The notes beneath the pieces were generated by a model, which made no database searches, was not told the origin of the DNA, and worked only from the letters and a program-made list of their open reading frames with translations. Positions 26,568 through 35,819 of a stretch of DNA of 64,000 nt are shown here, piece after piece. The translations under genes and the position numbers were made by a program. Where the stretch lies: positions 432,501 through 496,500 of the forward strand of contig NZ_CP126101.1 in NCBI RefSeq assembly GCF_030123245.1. Direction: 5' to 3'. The stretch's first letter is position 1. Every line of letters starts with the position of its first letter. Origin of the DNA: Lysinibacillus pakistanensis. Lineage in GTDB: Bacteria; Bacillota; Bacilli; Bacillales_A; Planococcaceae.

Positions 26568-26644
26568 AGGGCTTTTATTGCCTTCAACAAAAGATAAAAT
26601 ACATGGCTATAGGGATTGAAATTTTTCAACAGTATGAATGTACA

Positions 26645-27622
26645 TCACAGAGTGGAGCTGTTATGAGAGGTAGATTGTTGATTAGCACCTTTTTTCCCTA
26701 GCACCATTGTGTAGTAGCTGTGTAAAAGCATACCCACAATAATGACACCTAGACCTGCTACAGCTATTGGGTTCGGGAAGGCGATGCCGAGTAATAATAT
26801 TTCACCAATAATAACAAAAAGAATTTCAGTCGATTGTGTTGCTTCAACTGCTGCAAGTTTACCTTGATGGTCTCGTACTCGGTCGGTCGCAATGAAGAAT
26901 AAGATTGTGGCAATAACGCCTGAGCTGATACCAACAAGCAAAGATTGCAGCATTTGATTTATTGAAGGTAGCCCAACTGTTGCCAGGGCATAGATAGCCA
27001 TAATAATCCATGCTGGCATAGAAGCTATTGTCATACCGAGAACTCGCTGAAATGTATCAATACGACCTCCACATATTTCCATCATTTTGCGATTGCCAAG
27101 AGGGTAAGCAAACGATGCGACTACAACAGGCAGGATGCCAAGCATTAGGCTTTTCATTGGAACAGATTGTGCCTGGGGTATTTGAATAAGCAAAATACCA
27201 GCTAAAATAACACATGAAATCAGTAATGAAATAAGTGGTATTTTTTGACGCACTGTTTTTCCCGCTACGATCGAAACAAAGAGGGGAGCAAGTAATACAC
27301 CAGCAACGATTGTAAACTGCCAAGTTCCAGAAACGAGCCAACCTGGACCGAAGGCTGCTGCGAATGTAAGAGGTGCATAAAATAATACGAACCCAACAAA
27401 GCTCCATAGTAGCCATGGGATAGGCTGTGCTTTCATTTCGCCAGATAATTGGGGAAAGCCCTTTCTGTAGAAGACAATTACGAGTAAAAACGGAAGCATG
27501 AAGAAATAACGAAGAGATGCGCTCCATAACCAGCTACCACCCTGCATTTCCATTGCATGATTTAAAATAAAGGTCACGGCAAAGAAAAGTGATGCAAAAA
27601 TGCCTAATGCAATTTCTTTCAT
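26645..27622 (-). CDS. EmrE/DMT superfamily transporter, ten helices
   Basis: The protein has 325 residues and ten hydrophobic helices in two repeats, as in the multidrug-resistance efflux (EmrE, PF13536-like) branch of the drug/metabolite transporter superfamily. Conserved-looking segments are SASLRYFFMLPFLLVI, SGTWQFTIVAGVLLAPLF, SFAYPLGNRKMME and AAVEATQSTEILFVIIGE. The C-terminal tail is polar and rich in Ser and Asn. The substrate is unknown. GAGGTGATTTT precedes the ATG. It stands alone on the minus strand, between a terminator for the upstream secreted protein and pepT. Confidence 0.8.
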   Translation of the reverse strand: MKEIALGIFASLFFAVTFILNHAMEMQGGSWLWSASLRYFFMLPFLLVIVFYRKGFPQLSGEMKAQPIPWLLWSFVGFVLFYAPLTFAAAFGPGWLVSGTWQFTIVAGVLLAPLFVSIVAGKTVRQKIPLISLLISCVILAGILLIQIPQAQSVPMKSLMLGILPVVVASFAYPLGNRKMMEICGGRIDTFQRVLGMTIASMPAWIIMAIYALATVGLPSINQMLQSLLVGISSGVIATILFFIATDRVRDHQGKLAAVEATQSTEILFVIIGEILLLGIAFPNPIAVAGLGVIIVGMLLHSYYTMVLGKKGANQQSTSHNSSTL

Positions 27623-27696
27623 AAAATCACCTCAGTTTGAGTTTTAGTTCAATTCTTTTATGTAATTAGAAAATTCAGTAATTAATGCTGAAAAAA

Positions 27697-27734
27697 TTAC
27701 GAAGAAAGGAAAAAACCTTTCTTCGTAACTATAA
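27697..27734 (-). terminator. Terminator of pepT
   Basis: A 13-bp perfect inverted repeat (TTACGAAGAAAGG/CCTTTCTTCGTAA) with a 6-nt loop is followed on the minus strand by TTTTTTC. Confidence 0.9.
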
Positions 27735-27828
27735 CATTATCAATTATGTCCCATCGAGTCCAGATTTTTTTGACTTTATTCAATCTGTGACATTTTTACA
27801 GGTGAGTGGATCACCTAATAAATACCTA

Positions 27829-29058
27829 TTATTTTGCTTGTTGTTCAAATAGCTGAACAATTTCAATAATAACCTGTGTCGCCTTTTCCATTGTTTCAGC
27901 AGATACATATTCAAATTTCCCATGCATATTTTCGCCACCAGCGAAAATATTTGGTGTTGGTAAGCCCATATAAGATAATTGTGAGCCATCTGTACCACCA
28001 CGAATCGGCAAAGTATTAGGTGTAATATCTAATTTTTCCATCGCAGCACGTGCAATATCAACAATTTCTTTTACAGGCTCAATTTTTTCGCCCATATTAT
28101 AGTATTGATCTTCAATTGTAATGCTTAATGCATGTTCTCCAAATTGTGCTTGAATTTTAGCTGCAACATCGCGCATTAATTGTTTTTTCTCTTCGAATTT
28201 TTGGCGATCATGGTCACGCACGATATAGGAAAGCTCTGTATGTTCAAGAGCTCCTTTAAAGCCCATTAAATGAATGAAACCTTCATAACCTTCTGTCTTT
28301 TCAGGAACTGCATCAGCAGGCATTTCATTTTGGAAGGCGATAGCCATTGTGATGGCATTGACCATTTTGTTTTTTGCAGAACCAGGGTGTACGCTAGTAC
28401 CTTTTGTCACAATCTTAACACCTGCGGCATTAAAGCTCTCATATTGTAACTCGCCAAGTGGTCCGCCATCCATCGTATAAGCATAATCGGCTCCAAAAGC
28501 AGCTACATCAAATTTATGTGGACCACGGCCAATTTCTTCATCTGGTGTAAAGGCTACACGTAATTTACCATGCTTAATAGAAGGGGTGTTTTTAAGGTAT
28601 TCCATAGCCGTCATAATTTCTGCAATACCAGCTTTATCATCTGCGCCTAATAATGTAGTTCCATCTGTTGTGATTAATGTCTGTCCTACATAATTTTTAA
28701 GCTCTGGAAAATCTGTTGGTGACATTACTAAATTTTCATTTAACTGAATATTTCCGCCGTCATAATTGTCAATACGCTGTGGATTGACATTTGTACCCGT
28801 ATAATCAGTAGCTGTATCGACATGAGCTAAGAAGCCGATAGTCGGTACTTCTTTATCTGTATTTGCCTCTAAAGTAGCAAATAAATAACCATTTTCATCT
28901 AATGTAATATCCGTTAAGCCTATTGCAGCTAGTTCGTCTTTAAGAATGTACAATAAATCAAATTGCTTTTGTGTAGAAGGAGTTGTTTCGCTTGTAAAGT
29001 CGGATTGTGTATCAATTTTTGCATAACGAATTAATCGCTCGATTACTTGTTCTTTCAT
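27829..29058 (-). CDS. pepT: Peptidase T (tripeptide aminopeptidase)
   Basis: The 409-residue M20B metallopeptidase matches PepT along its full length. Metal-site motifs are [42 protein letters not shown] and a C-terminal [14 protein letters not shown]. Substrate-binding [14 protein letters not shown] and [18 protein letters not shown] are also present. It removes the N-terminal residue of tripeptides in the cytoplasm, using two Zn ions. AGGAGG precedes the ATG. The gene is a single unit with its own terminator. A dispersed repeat element occupies the region upstream. Confidence 0.96.
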   Translation of the reverse strand: MKEQVIERLIRYAKIDTQSDFTSETTPSTQKQFDLLYILKDELAAIGLTDITLDENGYLFATLEANTDKEVPTIGFLAHVDTATDYTGTNVNPQRIDNYDGGNIQLNENLVMSPTDFPELKNYVGQTLITTDGTTLLGADDKAGIAEIMTAMEYLKNTPSIKHGKLRVAFTPDEEIGRGPHKFDVAAFGADYAYTMDGGPLGELQYESFNAAGVKIVTKGTSVHPGSAKNKMVNAITMAIAFQNEMPADAVPEKTEGYEGFIHLMGFKGALEHTELSYIVRDHDRQKFEEKKQLMRDVAAKIQAQFGEHALSITIEDQYYNMGEKIEPVKEIVDIARAAMEKLDITPNTLPIRGGTDGSQLSYMGLPTPNIFAGGENMHGKFEYVSAETMEKATQVIIEIVQLFEQQAK

Positions 29059-29097
29059 AAAGTATGGCCTCCTAATGTGTATGTTTAATTTCTATAA

Positions 29098-29322
29098 GCG
29101 GGTGTCCAAAGTCTAAGAACGTCACGCCCTGTGGCAATTTATCTGTGCGAAAGCTAAGGAACAACAACACACGACTGAGTGACCTACATCAAGTTAGCCC
29201 AAAGCCCACAGCAGATTGCACGGGATCGGACGCTTTGTTAGCACTGCGCTTTCGCACAAAAAACATCTGCGGACCTAAGCACAAAGCGATTCCAGACGCA
29301 ATTATGCCGAGGCATAATTGAT
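29098..29322. repeat. Dispersed intergenic repeat, copy A
   Basis: The element begins GCGGGTGTCCAAA and ends in a perfect palindrome CAATTATGCC-GA-GGCATAATTG (29299-29320). Inside are a CTGTGCGAAAGC module and the segment CCTAAGCACAAAGCGATTCC, which recurs almost identically at about 42571. It fills the whole gap between pepT and the YhhN-like gene. Confidence 0.7.
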
Positions 29323-29323
29323 A

Positions 29324-29968
29324 TTATTGTAACACTTTACTTCGGATTTCGGAATATTGAAGGATGCTTAAAGCAATAAGTAATTGAGCACTGTAATAGG
29401 TCAGCATAATTATCTCATGTGAAAAGGATAGGGGCATTACAAATTTATTAATAGCTAAATAGGAATCCGATGCGATAAATAATAGCGCCCCGATTATCGC
29501 AAAGGTGGAACCTGTGCGAATGGCAGTCCAACCCATCAACAAGATAATGGATATATATGCGATTACTGCAATACCTAGGACAATATCCCCGGAGGAAAGC
29601 ACCGTTCCAGCAATCCACACAGCCATACTTGCCCCATAAACAAGTAAAATTACTTTTGCCCATGCTGGTACTTGGCGTTCATTAGTAGACGAAAAGGCAA
29701 AGATATAAAAAATATGACCGATTAAGAAACTTGTTAATCCAATGAGGAACCACTGTAATGTATAATCACCCACCATACAAAAAGCAAGACCAACAACAAT
29801 TAGTAGCTGGTACTTTTTAAAGCCTTTTTGAGGAGCAGCTAAAATAATAATTAATAGCATAGGGATAACTTTAAAGATTAGCTTTAGATTTTCTTCTATA
29901 TGGGAGTAGAAAAAAATATAATAAAAACCAAACACAGCGATGACAGGAATTAAAAATTTTTTAAACAA
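29324..29968 (-). CDS. YhhN-family membrane protein (lysoplasmalogenase-like)
   Basis: The protein of about 214 residues has eight hydrophobic helices and the YhhN/TMEM86 pattern: GLAFCMVGDYTL, GLTSFLIGHIFYIFAF and GALLFIASDSYLAINKF. Some family members hydrolyse the vinyl-ether bond of lysoplasmalogens; the bacterial role is less clear. The AAAGGAG lies directly against the ATG at 29977, leaving no spacing. The TTG at 29968 has an ideal 9-nt gap, so I prefer it. The downstream repeat element begins only two bases after the stop. Confidence 0.8.
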   Translation of the reverse strand: MFKKFLIPVIAVFGFYYIFFYSHIEENLKLIFKVIPMLLIIILAAPQKGFKKYQLLIVVGLAFCMVGDYTLQWFLIGLTSFLIGHIFYIFAFSSTNERQVPAWAKVILLVYGASMAVWIAGTVLSSGDIVLGIAVIAYISIILLMGWTAIRTGSTFAIIGALLFIASDSYLAINKFVMPLSFSHEIIMLTYYSAQLLIALSILQYSEIRSKVLQ

Positions 29969-30143
29969 ATATTTCATCTCCTTTTCATTGAAATTCTTTA
30001 TCTATGTTAAAATTTCCTTTATAAAGTCCTCTTTTTTAATAAAAATCATTAATTAAGAAGGCATGTTCCTCAGGCAATGTATGAAACTTTTTACGAATGC
30101 AGCCGTAAATAAGTAGATAGTTACCTAAGAAAGGGTGAATAAA

Positions 30144-31823
30144 ATGACCAAGCTATTAATAGCTTCAGCAGTCATTGCACTAATTGCGAGTATTTTATTA
30201 ACACCGCTTATTACGAAGAAGCGAGAAGATGGAAAATCAAAAAAAGTAATTGGATACTTTTTTATAGGTGTCTTTGTACTAGGATTTCTAGCTACGGGCA
30301 TCACAGTATATGTCACAAAGATGGATGTAAACTGGCTTGCATTTTGGCCAGCTATTATTCTATTAACATTAGGCGGGGCGTTCCTTGCAAGTGGTATTGA
30401 AAGAAAGATAAAAGGTGTATTATTTTTAGCTAGTTTAGGGGTCGCCATATATGTATTATCAGCTCCTTTATGGAATGCTACCGACAAATTTACATCAGCT
30501 GAGATGAAGGAAGAGGTAGAGATAAAGCCGTTTGATGAAACACAAACACCAGCCAGTGTACCTCCAAAATTTGCACGTAATAAGATGAAGAAAGCATTTG
30601 GTCAAGTGCCGAATACGAGCTATTATGAATTAGGGCGCTTACAAATTCAAAAAGTAAATGGTGAGTATGTGTATATTGCACCAGTTGAATTTTCTGGCTT
30701 TTTTAAATGGATGAATGGTGGCTCTACTCCAGGTTATTTTATGATGAGTGCCACAGATTCAGCAGATAATCCAAAATTTGTAGAGCAAGCAATGAAGTAT
30801 GTGCCTTCAGCTTACTTAAATTCAAATTTAGAGCGTCATATTCGTCTTCAGCATCCACTCCTTATTTTCTATGGAGATGTACAACTTGAAGTAGATGATG
30901 ATGGTAAGCCCTATTACATTCGTTCCTATGGTGAATTTGTTTCAGCACGTAATGGCTTTGATGTAAAAGGGATTGTATTGGTGGATGCGTTAACAGGAAA
31001 ATCCGAAGTAGTGAAGTTAGAGGATGTTCCAGAATTTATTGATGGAGCTGTTTCACCTGAGACCGTGAGCTTACAAAACAGCTACTTTGGAAATTATGTT
31101 CATGGATTTTGGAACAGTAAATTTGGTAAAAAGGATGTAAAGCTTCCTTCAGATGAAGGAACAGAATCAAATGTTAGCCCGGTTTTTGATGAAAAAGGTG
31201 ATATGTATTATTTCACAGACTTTACGAGTCCTAAAGAGGGTGTCGATTCGATGCTTGGTTATTCTTTAACAAATGCTCGAACAGGTCAAGCAACTTACTA
31301 TACTGGAAATTTAGATTCATCTTATATGGATTCACAAGGGACTTTACAAATTATCGAGAAAAAATTTATCGAGAAAAAATGGTCTGGTGAAATGCCTGTA
31401 TTATATAACTTTTACGGGGAAGCTAGCTGGTTAACTGCAGTGCTTGATTCAAATGGTTTTTTACAAAACTATTTCATTGTCTCTGCAGCAAATCCTGAAA
31501 TTTCAGTTTATGCAACAACTCCTAAAGAGGCACTAAAACTATATAAAACAGCACTGAGCCGTGGAGGAAATACGGTAGATGGCAGTTCAAATGCAACTGA
31601 AAAAAATGCTAGTGGAAAAGTATTACGCGTATATAAAGAGCGTTTAGGTGACTTTACCATTGTCTCGTTTTTATTAAGTAATGGGGAGAATTATTTAGTG
31701 AGTGCGGAGACGGAACCACTTTCAATTTATTTACAAGAAGGTGATGAAGTCATTCTTACTTATGGCGATACAGGCGAGCAGTTCCTACCTGTCCGAACAC
31801 TTATCATTAAAGGTCTACAATAA
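30144..31823 (+). CDS. Membrane-anchored protein of unknown function
   Basis: This protein of 559 residues has four N-terminal helices (about 3-20, 35-53, 62-80, 90-108). A large domain (about 120-559) lies probably on the outer face. Recognisable stretches are YIAPVEFSGFFKWMNGG, TPGYFMMSATDSADN and NARTGQATYYTGN. Similar proteins are common in Bacillales but I know no function. The C-terminal ~70 residues (RVYKERLGDFTIVSFLLSN and later) look like a small beta domain. The ATG at 30144 follows AAGGGTGA. It ends at a terminator shared with the convergent gene at 31877. Confidence 0.7.
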   Translation: MTKLLIASAVIALIASILLTPLITKKREDGKSKKVIGYFFIGVFVLGFLATGITVYVTKMDVNWLAFWPAIILLTLGGAFLASGIERKIKGVLFLASLGVAIYVLSAPLWNATDKFTSAEMKEEVEIKPFDETQTPASVPPKFARNKMKKAFGQVPNTSYYELGRLQIQKVNGEYVYIAPVEFSGFFKWMNGGSTPGYFMMSATDSADNPKFVEQAMKYVPSAYLNSNLERHIRLQHPLLIFYGDVQLEVDDDGKPYYIRSYGEFVSARNGFDVKGIVLVDALTGKSEVVKLEDVPEFIDGAVSPETVSLQNSYFGNYVHGFWNSKFGKKDVKLPSDEGTESNVSPVFDEKGDMYYFTDFTSPKEGVDSMLGYSLTNARTGQATYYTGNLDSSYMDSQGTLQIIEKKFIEKKWSGEMPVLYNFYGEASWLTAVLDSNGFLQNYFIVSAANPEISVYATTPKEALKLYKTALSRGGNTVDGSSNATEKNASGKVLRVYKERLGDFTIVSFLLSNGENYLVSAETEPLSIYLQEGDEVILTYGDTGEQFLPVRTLIIKGLQ

Positions 31824-31834
31824 AAATATGCTCA

Positions 31835-31878
31835 AAAAAGACGATCTAGTTGCAAATATGTTGCGAGATCGTCTTTTT
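31835..31878. terminator. Bidirectional terminator
   Basis: AAAAAGACGATCT and AGATCGTCTTTTT form a 13-bp stem with T tails in both directions between convergent genes. Confidence 0.88.
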
Positions 31879-32302
31879 ATGTTGGTTGGGATTGAATATA
31901 GTAAAGCATCTTTTCCTGATGATTAATAAAAAGTGTTTTTGCATGCTCGTTTAAGTCGAAAATTTCCTGAATATATTCATGAAGTAGCTTTTGTTCATAT
32001 TCAAAAGAACGCGGATCTTCATTTTCTAATACATATGATAATAAAAGTGTATGTAATACTAATACTTCTAAGTTTTGTGTATTGGTAATAAATTTTAAAT
32101 TGAGGATAGTGGTATGCGAAATAAATTCATTAACATAATCAATAGCATTCTGATAAACAGTCATATCTATATGAGGTTCTAGCCTCTTTCTTAATAACGT
32201 ACATTTATTGTTTAAGTCTTGAATTTTTAAAAATAAACCTCTAACACTTCGTTTATGCTGTTGTTCTAAGGTACGAGCAAGGTGTTTATTGACATGGGAC
32301 AT
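31877..32302 (-). CDS. Helical protein of unknown function
   Basis: This 141-residue protein is almost wholly alpha-helical by composition, with basic residues at the N-terminus (MSHVNKHLARTLEQQHKRSVRG) and leucine-rich helices in the middle. No membrane segment or known motif is seen. The ATG at 32302 lies 9 nt after AAAGGAGC; the upstream GTG that extends the frame overlaps the SD. It is monocistronic and ends at a shared terminator. I cannot assign a function. Confidence 0.6.
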   Translation of the reverse strand: MSHVNKHLARTLEQQHKRSVRGLFLKIQDLNNKCTLLRKRLEPHIDMTVYQNAIDYVNEFISHTTILNLKFITNTQNLEVLVLHTLLLSYVLENEDPRSFEYEQKLLHEYIQEIFDLNEHAKTLFINHQEKMLYYIQSQPT

Positions 32303-32515
32303 TTGAACAAAGCTCCTTTCCACGTAAAGTCATCCTCTATTAATATGAATGGAAATGTTGGAAAAGGAAAGAGTCTTTTCGTTTAATTTGTACCTTAATT
32401 TAACATAATAAGAGAGACAAAAATACTAATTGCAACATGATGAGGTATTTTACATAAAAAAAGTAGAGTTAATATCATACGATAGTAACCCCACTAATGT
32501 AATCTAGATTGAATG

Positions 32516-33247
32516 CTATTTCCAATTAAAACCTTTTTTAGCTAAGAACTCATTAATATGTGGACGACGTTGTTCAATTAAAAAATCAGCCATTTGCTTT
32601 GTCCAGTTGTCAATTTTTCTATTGGAAGAACGGCTATTATAATAAGCTTCTAGTGTTTCGTTATAAATTGGTAAAAGTTCCTCATATTGTTGTACATTGT
32701 ATTCATTTTCATGTAGGATAGCAGCGACTGGTAATCGAGGCTTTACCTCATTACGGCGAGCCGGAACCCCAATTGTTAAGCCGAAAAGTGGGAAAACATA
32801 ATCAGGTAAATTCAATAACTCACTTATTTCCGCTGGTTTGTTACGAACACCACCAATATAGCAAATACCGTATCCCATTGATTCTGCGGCAATGACAAAG
32901 TTTTGAGCAAATAATGCTACATCTGCAACCCCAACAAGCACGTTTTCGGCTGTATCTGCTACAATTTCCACACCTTCTAGTTTACCAGCCATTTGTAGAC
33001 GTTTAAAATCCACACAAAAGACAAATGCAGCCCCAGAGGTTTCATATTGACGAGGGTTACCGGAGAGCAAGCCGAGCTGTTCCTTTTTCTCCTCATCTGT
33101 TACCCAAATAACGCTATAAGCTTGTACAAAATGAGATGTAGCAGCCATTTGCGCAGTAGTAATTAACTCCTCTATGATATCCTTCGAAATTGGATTACCA
33201 TCATAAATACGAACTGAAGAGTGGTTGCGTAATAAATCTTTAACCAT
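32516..33247 (-). CDS. NfsA/NfrA-type flavin nitroreductase
   Basis: The 243-residue protein has the FMN-binding RNHSSVRIYDGNPIS N-terminus, then TAQMAATSHFVQAYSVIWV, AESMGYGICYIGGVRN and FGLTIGVPARRNEVKPRLP. These are typical of NADPH-dependent oxidoreductases of the NfsA/NfrA branch, which reduce nitroaromatics, flavins or quinones. The family acts as FMN-containing homodimers in the cytoplasm. AAAAGGAGAA precedes the ATG. No operon partner is visible. Confidence 0.92.
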   Translation of the reverse strand: MVKDLLRNHSSVRIYDGNPISKDIIEELITTAQMAATSHFVQAYSVIWVTDEEKKEQLGLLSGNPRQYETSGAAFVFCVDFKRLQMAGKLEGVEIVADTAENVLVGVADVALFAQNFVIAAESMGYGICYIGGVRNKPAEISELLNLPDYVFPLFGLTIGVPARRNEVKPRLPVAAILHENEYNVQQYEELLPIYNETLEAYYNSRSSNRKIDNWTKQMADFLIEQRRPHINEFLAKKGFNWK

Positions 33248-33527
33248 TTAATATTCTCCTTTTCCCCTTATATATGAAAAGCATATCACGCTTTTTCTTC
33301 AAAATCGAATGTATTGGGCGTTTAAATTATTTTCGGATAATTTATAAATACATAAAATTTCTCGAAAAACGAAATATTTTCTTGGATATAGATTAAATAT
33401 TCTAAATAGTATAATATTATTTATGCGACGGTTTATTTGGTTAAAATTCTAATGTTTGGAAATAGCAACGAGGTATCTACCAAGTAATCTAGTTAAACAA
33501 AAATAAAGTGGGATGGAGGAATAAGGA

Positions 33528-35048
33528 ATGGAAGAAAAGTTAGCGAAAAAGCTTCGTAATGAACAGCTGCGAAGCAAGGTTGTCACAGCAGAAGAAGCAG
33601 CATCTTGGATTAAGGATGGTATGGTACTTGGGATGAGTGGTTTTACACGTGCTGGAGATGTTAAAGTTGTGCCACTTGCACTTGTTGAAAAAGCTAAAAA
33701 AGAGAGCTTTCAGGTAGATGTATATACAGGTGCATCATTAGGCCCAGAAGTTGACCAATACTTAGCTGAAGCTGGCGTTATTCGTAAACGTGGCCCTTTC
33801 CAGGCGGATGCGGGAATTCGTAATAAAATCAACAGCGGTGATATTATGTTTGTCGATGCGCATCTTTCACATAATGCAGAATTGGTACGTCAGGGCATTA
33901 TAGGTCCTATTGATTTTGTGATTATCGAAGCGGCTGCTATTACAGAAGATGGCTTACTAATTCCTACAACTTCAGTTGGTAATTCTCCGATTTTTGTGCA
34001 AGAGGCCGATCAAGTTATTATCGAGCTGAATGTGGCTCAGCTAGATGCATTAGAGGGAGTACATGATATTTTTGTTCCAGGACCACAAGGAAAACGTGAT
34101 CCAATTCTATTACAAAAGGCTTCAGATAGACTCGGAACAATTGGTATTTCACTAGATTTAGAGAAAGTAAAGGGTATAGTAATTTCAGACATTTTAGATG
34201 CGCCATCAACAATTGTTCCAGCTGATGAGGAAACAGATATTATGGCCAATCATTTATTAAACTTCCTTCGTGATGAAATTAAAGTAGGCCGTTTAACGAC
34301 GAGTTTACGTCCAATCCAGTCAGGAGTAGGCTCCGTGGCAAATGCTGTATTATTGGGCTTCAAAGACTCCGAGTTTGAAAATTTAGAGGTCTATTCAGAG
34401 GTGCTACAGGATGCTGTATTCGAATTAATTGATGCTGGAAAAGTAAGCTTTGCATCTGCTACTTCTATTACCCTGTCAGAGGAAGTTGGAAACCGAGTTT
34501 ACGGTAATTTTGATAAATATGCTGATAAACTAGTATTACGCCCACAGGAAATTTCCAATCAGCCAGAAATTATTCGCCGACTCGGGCTAATTTCAGTGAA
34601 TACAGCGCTGGAAGTTGATATTTACGGTAATGTGAATTCAACCCATGTTTCAGGCACAAAAATGATGAATGGTATCGGCGGTTCTGGTGATTTTGCACGT
34701 AATGCACGATTAGGTATTTTTGTTACAAAATCTTATGCAAAAGGTGGAAATATCTCAAGTATCGTTCCGATGGTATCACATGTGGATCATACAGAGCATG
34801 ATGTAGATGTAATCGTGACAGAGCAGGGGGTTGCTGATTTACGTGGACTGGCTCCAAAAGAGCGGGTTGCACTAATTATTGATAACTGTGCACATCCTGA
34901 ATACCGTGAGCAATTATGGAAGTATTTTAATGATGCTAATGAAGCAACAGGCGGACACCATACTCCACACGACCTAGAGAAAGCGCTTTCATGGCATGTG
35001 AATTATGCAAAAAGTGGTACTATGAAGGAAGCAGCATTATCAAAATAA
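33528..35048 (+). CDS. Acetyl-CoA hydrolase/transferase (succinyl-CoA:acetate CoA-transferase-like)
   Basis: The 506-residue enzyme matches the Cat1/AarC branch of class I CoA-transferases. GMSGFTRAGDVKVVPLAL marks the N-terminal domain. The catalytic Glu lies in VYSEVLQDAVFELID (about residue 290). The CoA-binding loop GIGGSGDFARNA and EQGVADLRGLAPKER follow in the C-terminal domain. It probably transfers CoA between succinate and acetate (or a similar acid). GGAGGAATAAGG precedes the ATG. The neighbour across the 21-bp array is a dicarboxylate transporter, which fits succinate metabolism, though they are convergent and separately transcribed. Confidence 0.9.
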   Translation: MEEKLAKKLRNEQLRSKVVTAEEAASWIKDGMVLGMSGFTRAGDVKVVPLALVEKAKKESFQVDVYTGASLGPEVDQYLAEAGVIRKRGPFQADAGIRNKINSGDIMFVDAHLSHNAELVRQGIIGPIDFVIIEAAAITEDGLLIPTTSVGNSPIFVQEADQVIIELNVAQLDALEGVHDIFVPGPQGKRDPILLQKASDRLGTIGISLDLEKVKGIVISDILDAPSTIVPADEETDIMANHLLNFLRDEIKVGRLTTSLRPIQSGVGSVANAVLLGFKDSEFENLEVYSEVLQDAVFELIDAGKVSFASATSITLSEEVGNRVYGNFDKYADKLVLRPQEISNQPEIIRRLGLISVNTALEVDIYGNVNSTHVSGTKMMNGIGGSGDFARNARLGIFVTKSYAKGGNISSIVPMVSHVDHTEHDVDVIVTEQGVADLRGLAPKERVALIIDNCAHPEYREQLWKYFNDANEATGGHHTPHDLEKALSWHVNYAKSGTMKEAALSK

Positions 35049-35063
35049 TAGAATAGGTATAAT

Positions 35064-35105
35064 AAAAGCCTTGTAGGACAGTTAATGATTCCTTCAAGGC
35101 TTTTG
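35064..35105 (+). terminator. Terminator of the CoA-transferase gene
   Basis: AAAAGCCTTG and CAAGGCTTTT pair across a 21-nt loop, just before the tandem repeat array. Confidence 0.65.
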
Positions 35106-35164
35106 TGTTAATTATGGTACCCAAAAGAACTGTATGGGTTGCCAGAGAACTGATAAGTGCCCTC

Positions 35165-35765
35165 CAGAATTGCTCGGGTCCCCCGGAGGACTGCTCAGGC
35201 GCCCCCCAGAATTGCTCGGGTCCCTCGAAGAACTGCTCGGGTCCCTGGGAGAACTGCTCGGGTCCCTGGGAGAACTGCTCGGGTCCCTGGGAGAACTGCT
35301 CGGGTCCCTTGAAGAACTGCTCGGGTCCCTCGGAGAATTGCTCGGGTCCCTCGGAGAATTGCTCGGGCCCCTCGTAGAACTGCTCGGGTCCCTCGTAGAA
35401 CTGCTCGGGTCCCTCGTAGAACTGCTCGGGTCCCTCGTAGGAACTGCTCAGGTCCCTCGTAGAACTGCTCGGGTCCCTCGTAGAACTGCTCGGGTCCCTC
35501 GTAGAACTGCTCGGGTCCCTCGTAGAACTGCTCGGGTCCCTCGTAGAACTGCTCGGGTCCCTCGTAGAACTGCTCGGGTCCCTCGTAGAACTGCTCGGGT
35601 CCCTCGTAGAACTGCTCGGGTCCCTCGTAGAACTGCTCGGGTCCCTCGTAGAACTGCTCGGGTCCCTCGTAGAACTGCTCGGGTCCCTCGTAGAACTGCT
35701 CAGGTCCCTCGTAGAACTGCTCGGGTCCCTCGTAGAACTGCTCAGGTCGCTCAAAGAACCGCTCA
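35165..35765. repeat. GC-rich 21-bp tandem repeat array, about 29 copies
   Basis: The unit is GAACTGCTCGGGTCCCTCGTA (read as a 21-mer in two halves: GAACTGCTCGG and GTCCCTCGTA). TGCTC recurs every 21 bp from 35171 to 35739, with one 22-bp unit at about 35441. The left third is divergent (CTCGAA, CTGGGA, CTCGGA variants). About eleven copies near 35466-35676 are identical and the right end decays again. GC content of the unit is about 62%, far above the flanks. Five of six frames are open, so long spurious ORFs arise. No frame has a good RBS, and the 22-bp unit breaks every frame, so I call it non-coding. Confidence 0.92.
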
Positions 35766-35819
35766 GTTATCTCAAAGACTTACCCAGATACCTATTAAAA
35801 TACTTAGGGCTCTATCTAT

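Noticed and set aside
34978-34992. Perfect cre consensus (AGAAAGCGCTTTCAT)
   Set aside because: It lies inside the 3' end of the CoA-transferase coding sequence, far from any start on either strand; probably chance from codons for Glu-Lys-Ala-Leu-Ser.
35165-35765. CRISPR array
   Set aside because: Units are contiguous 21-mers with no unique spacers and no cas genes nearby.
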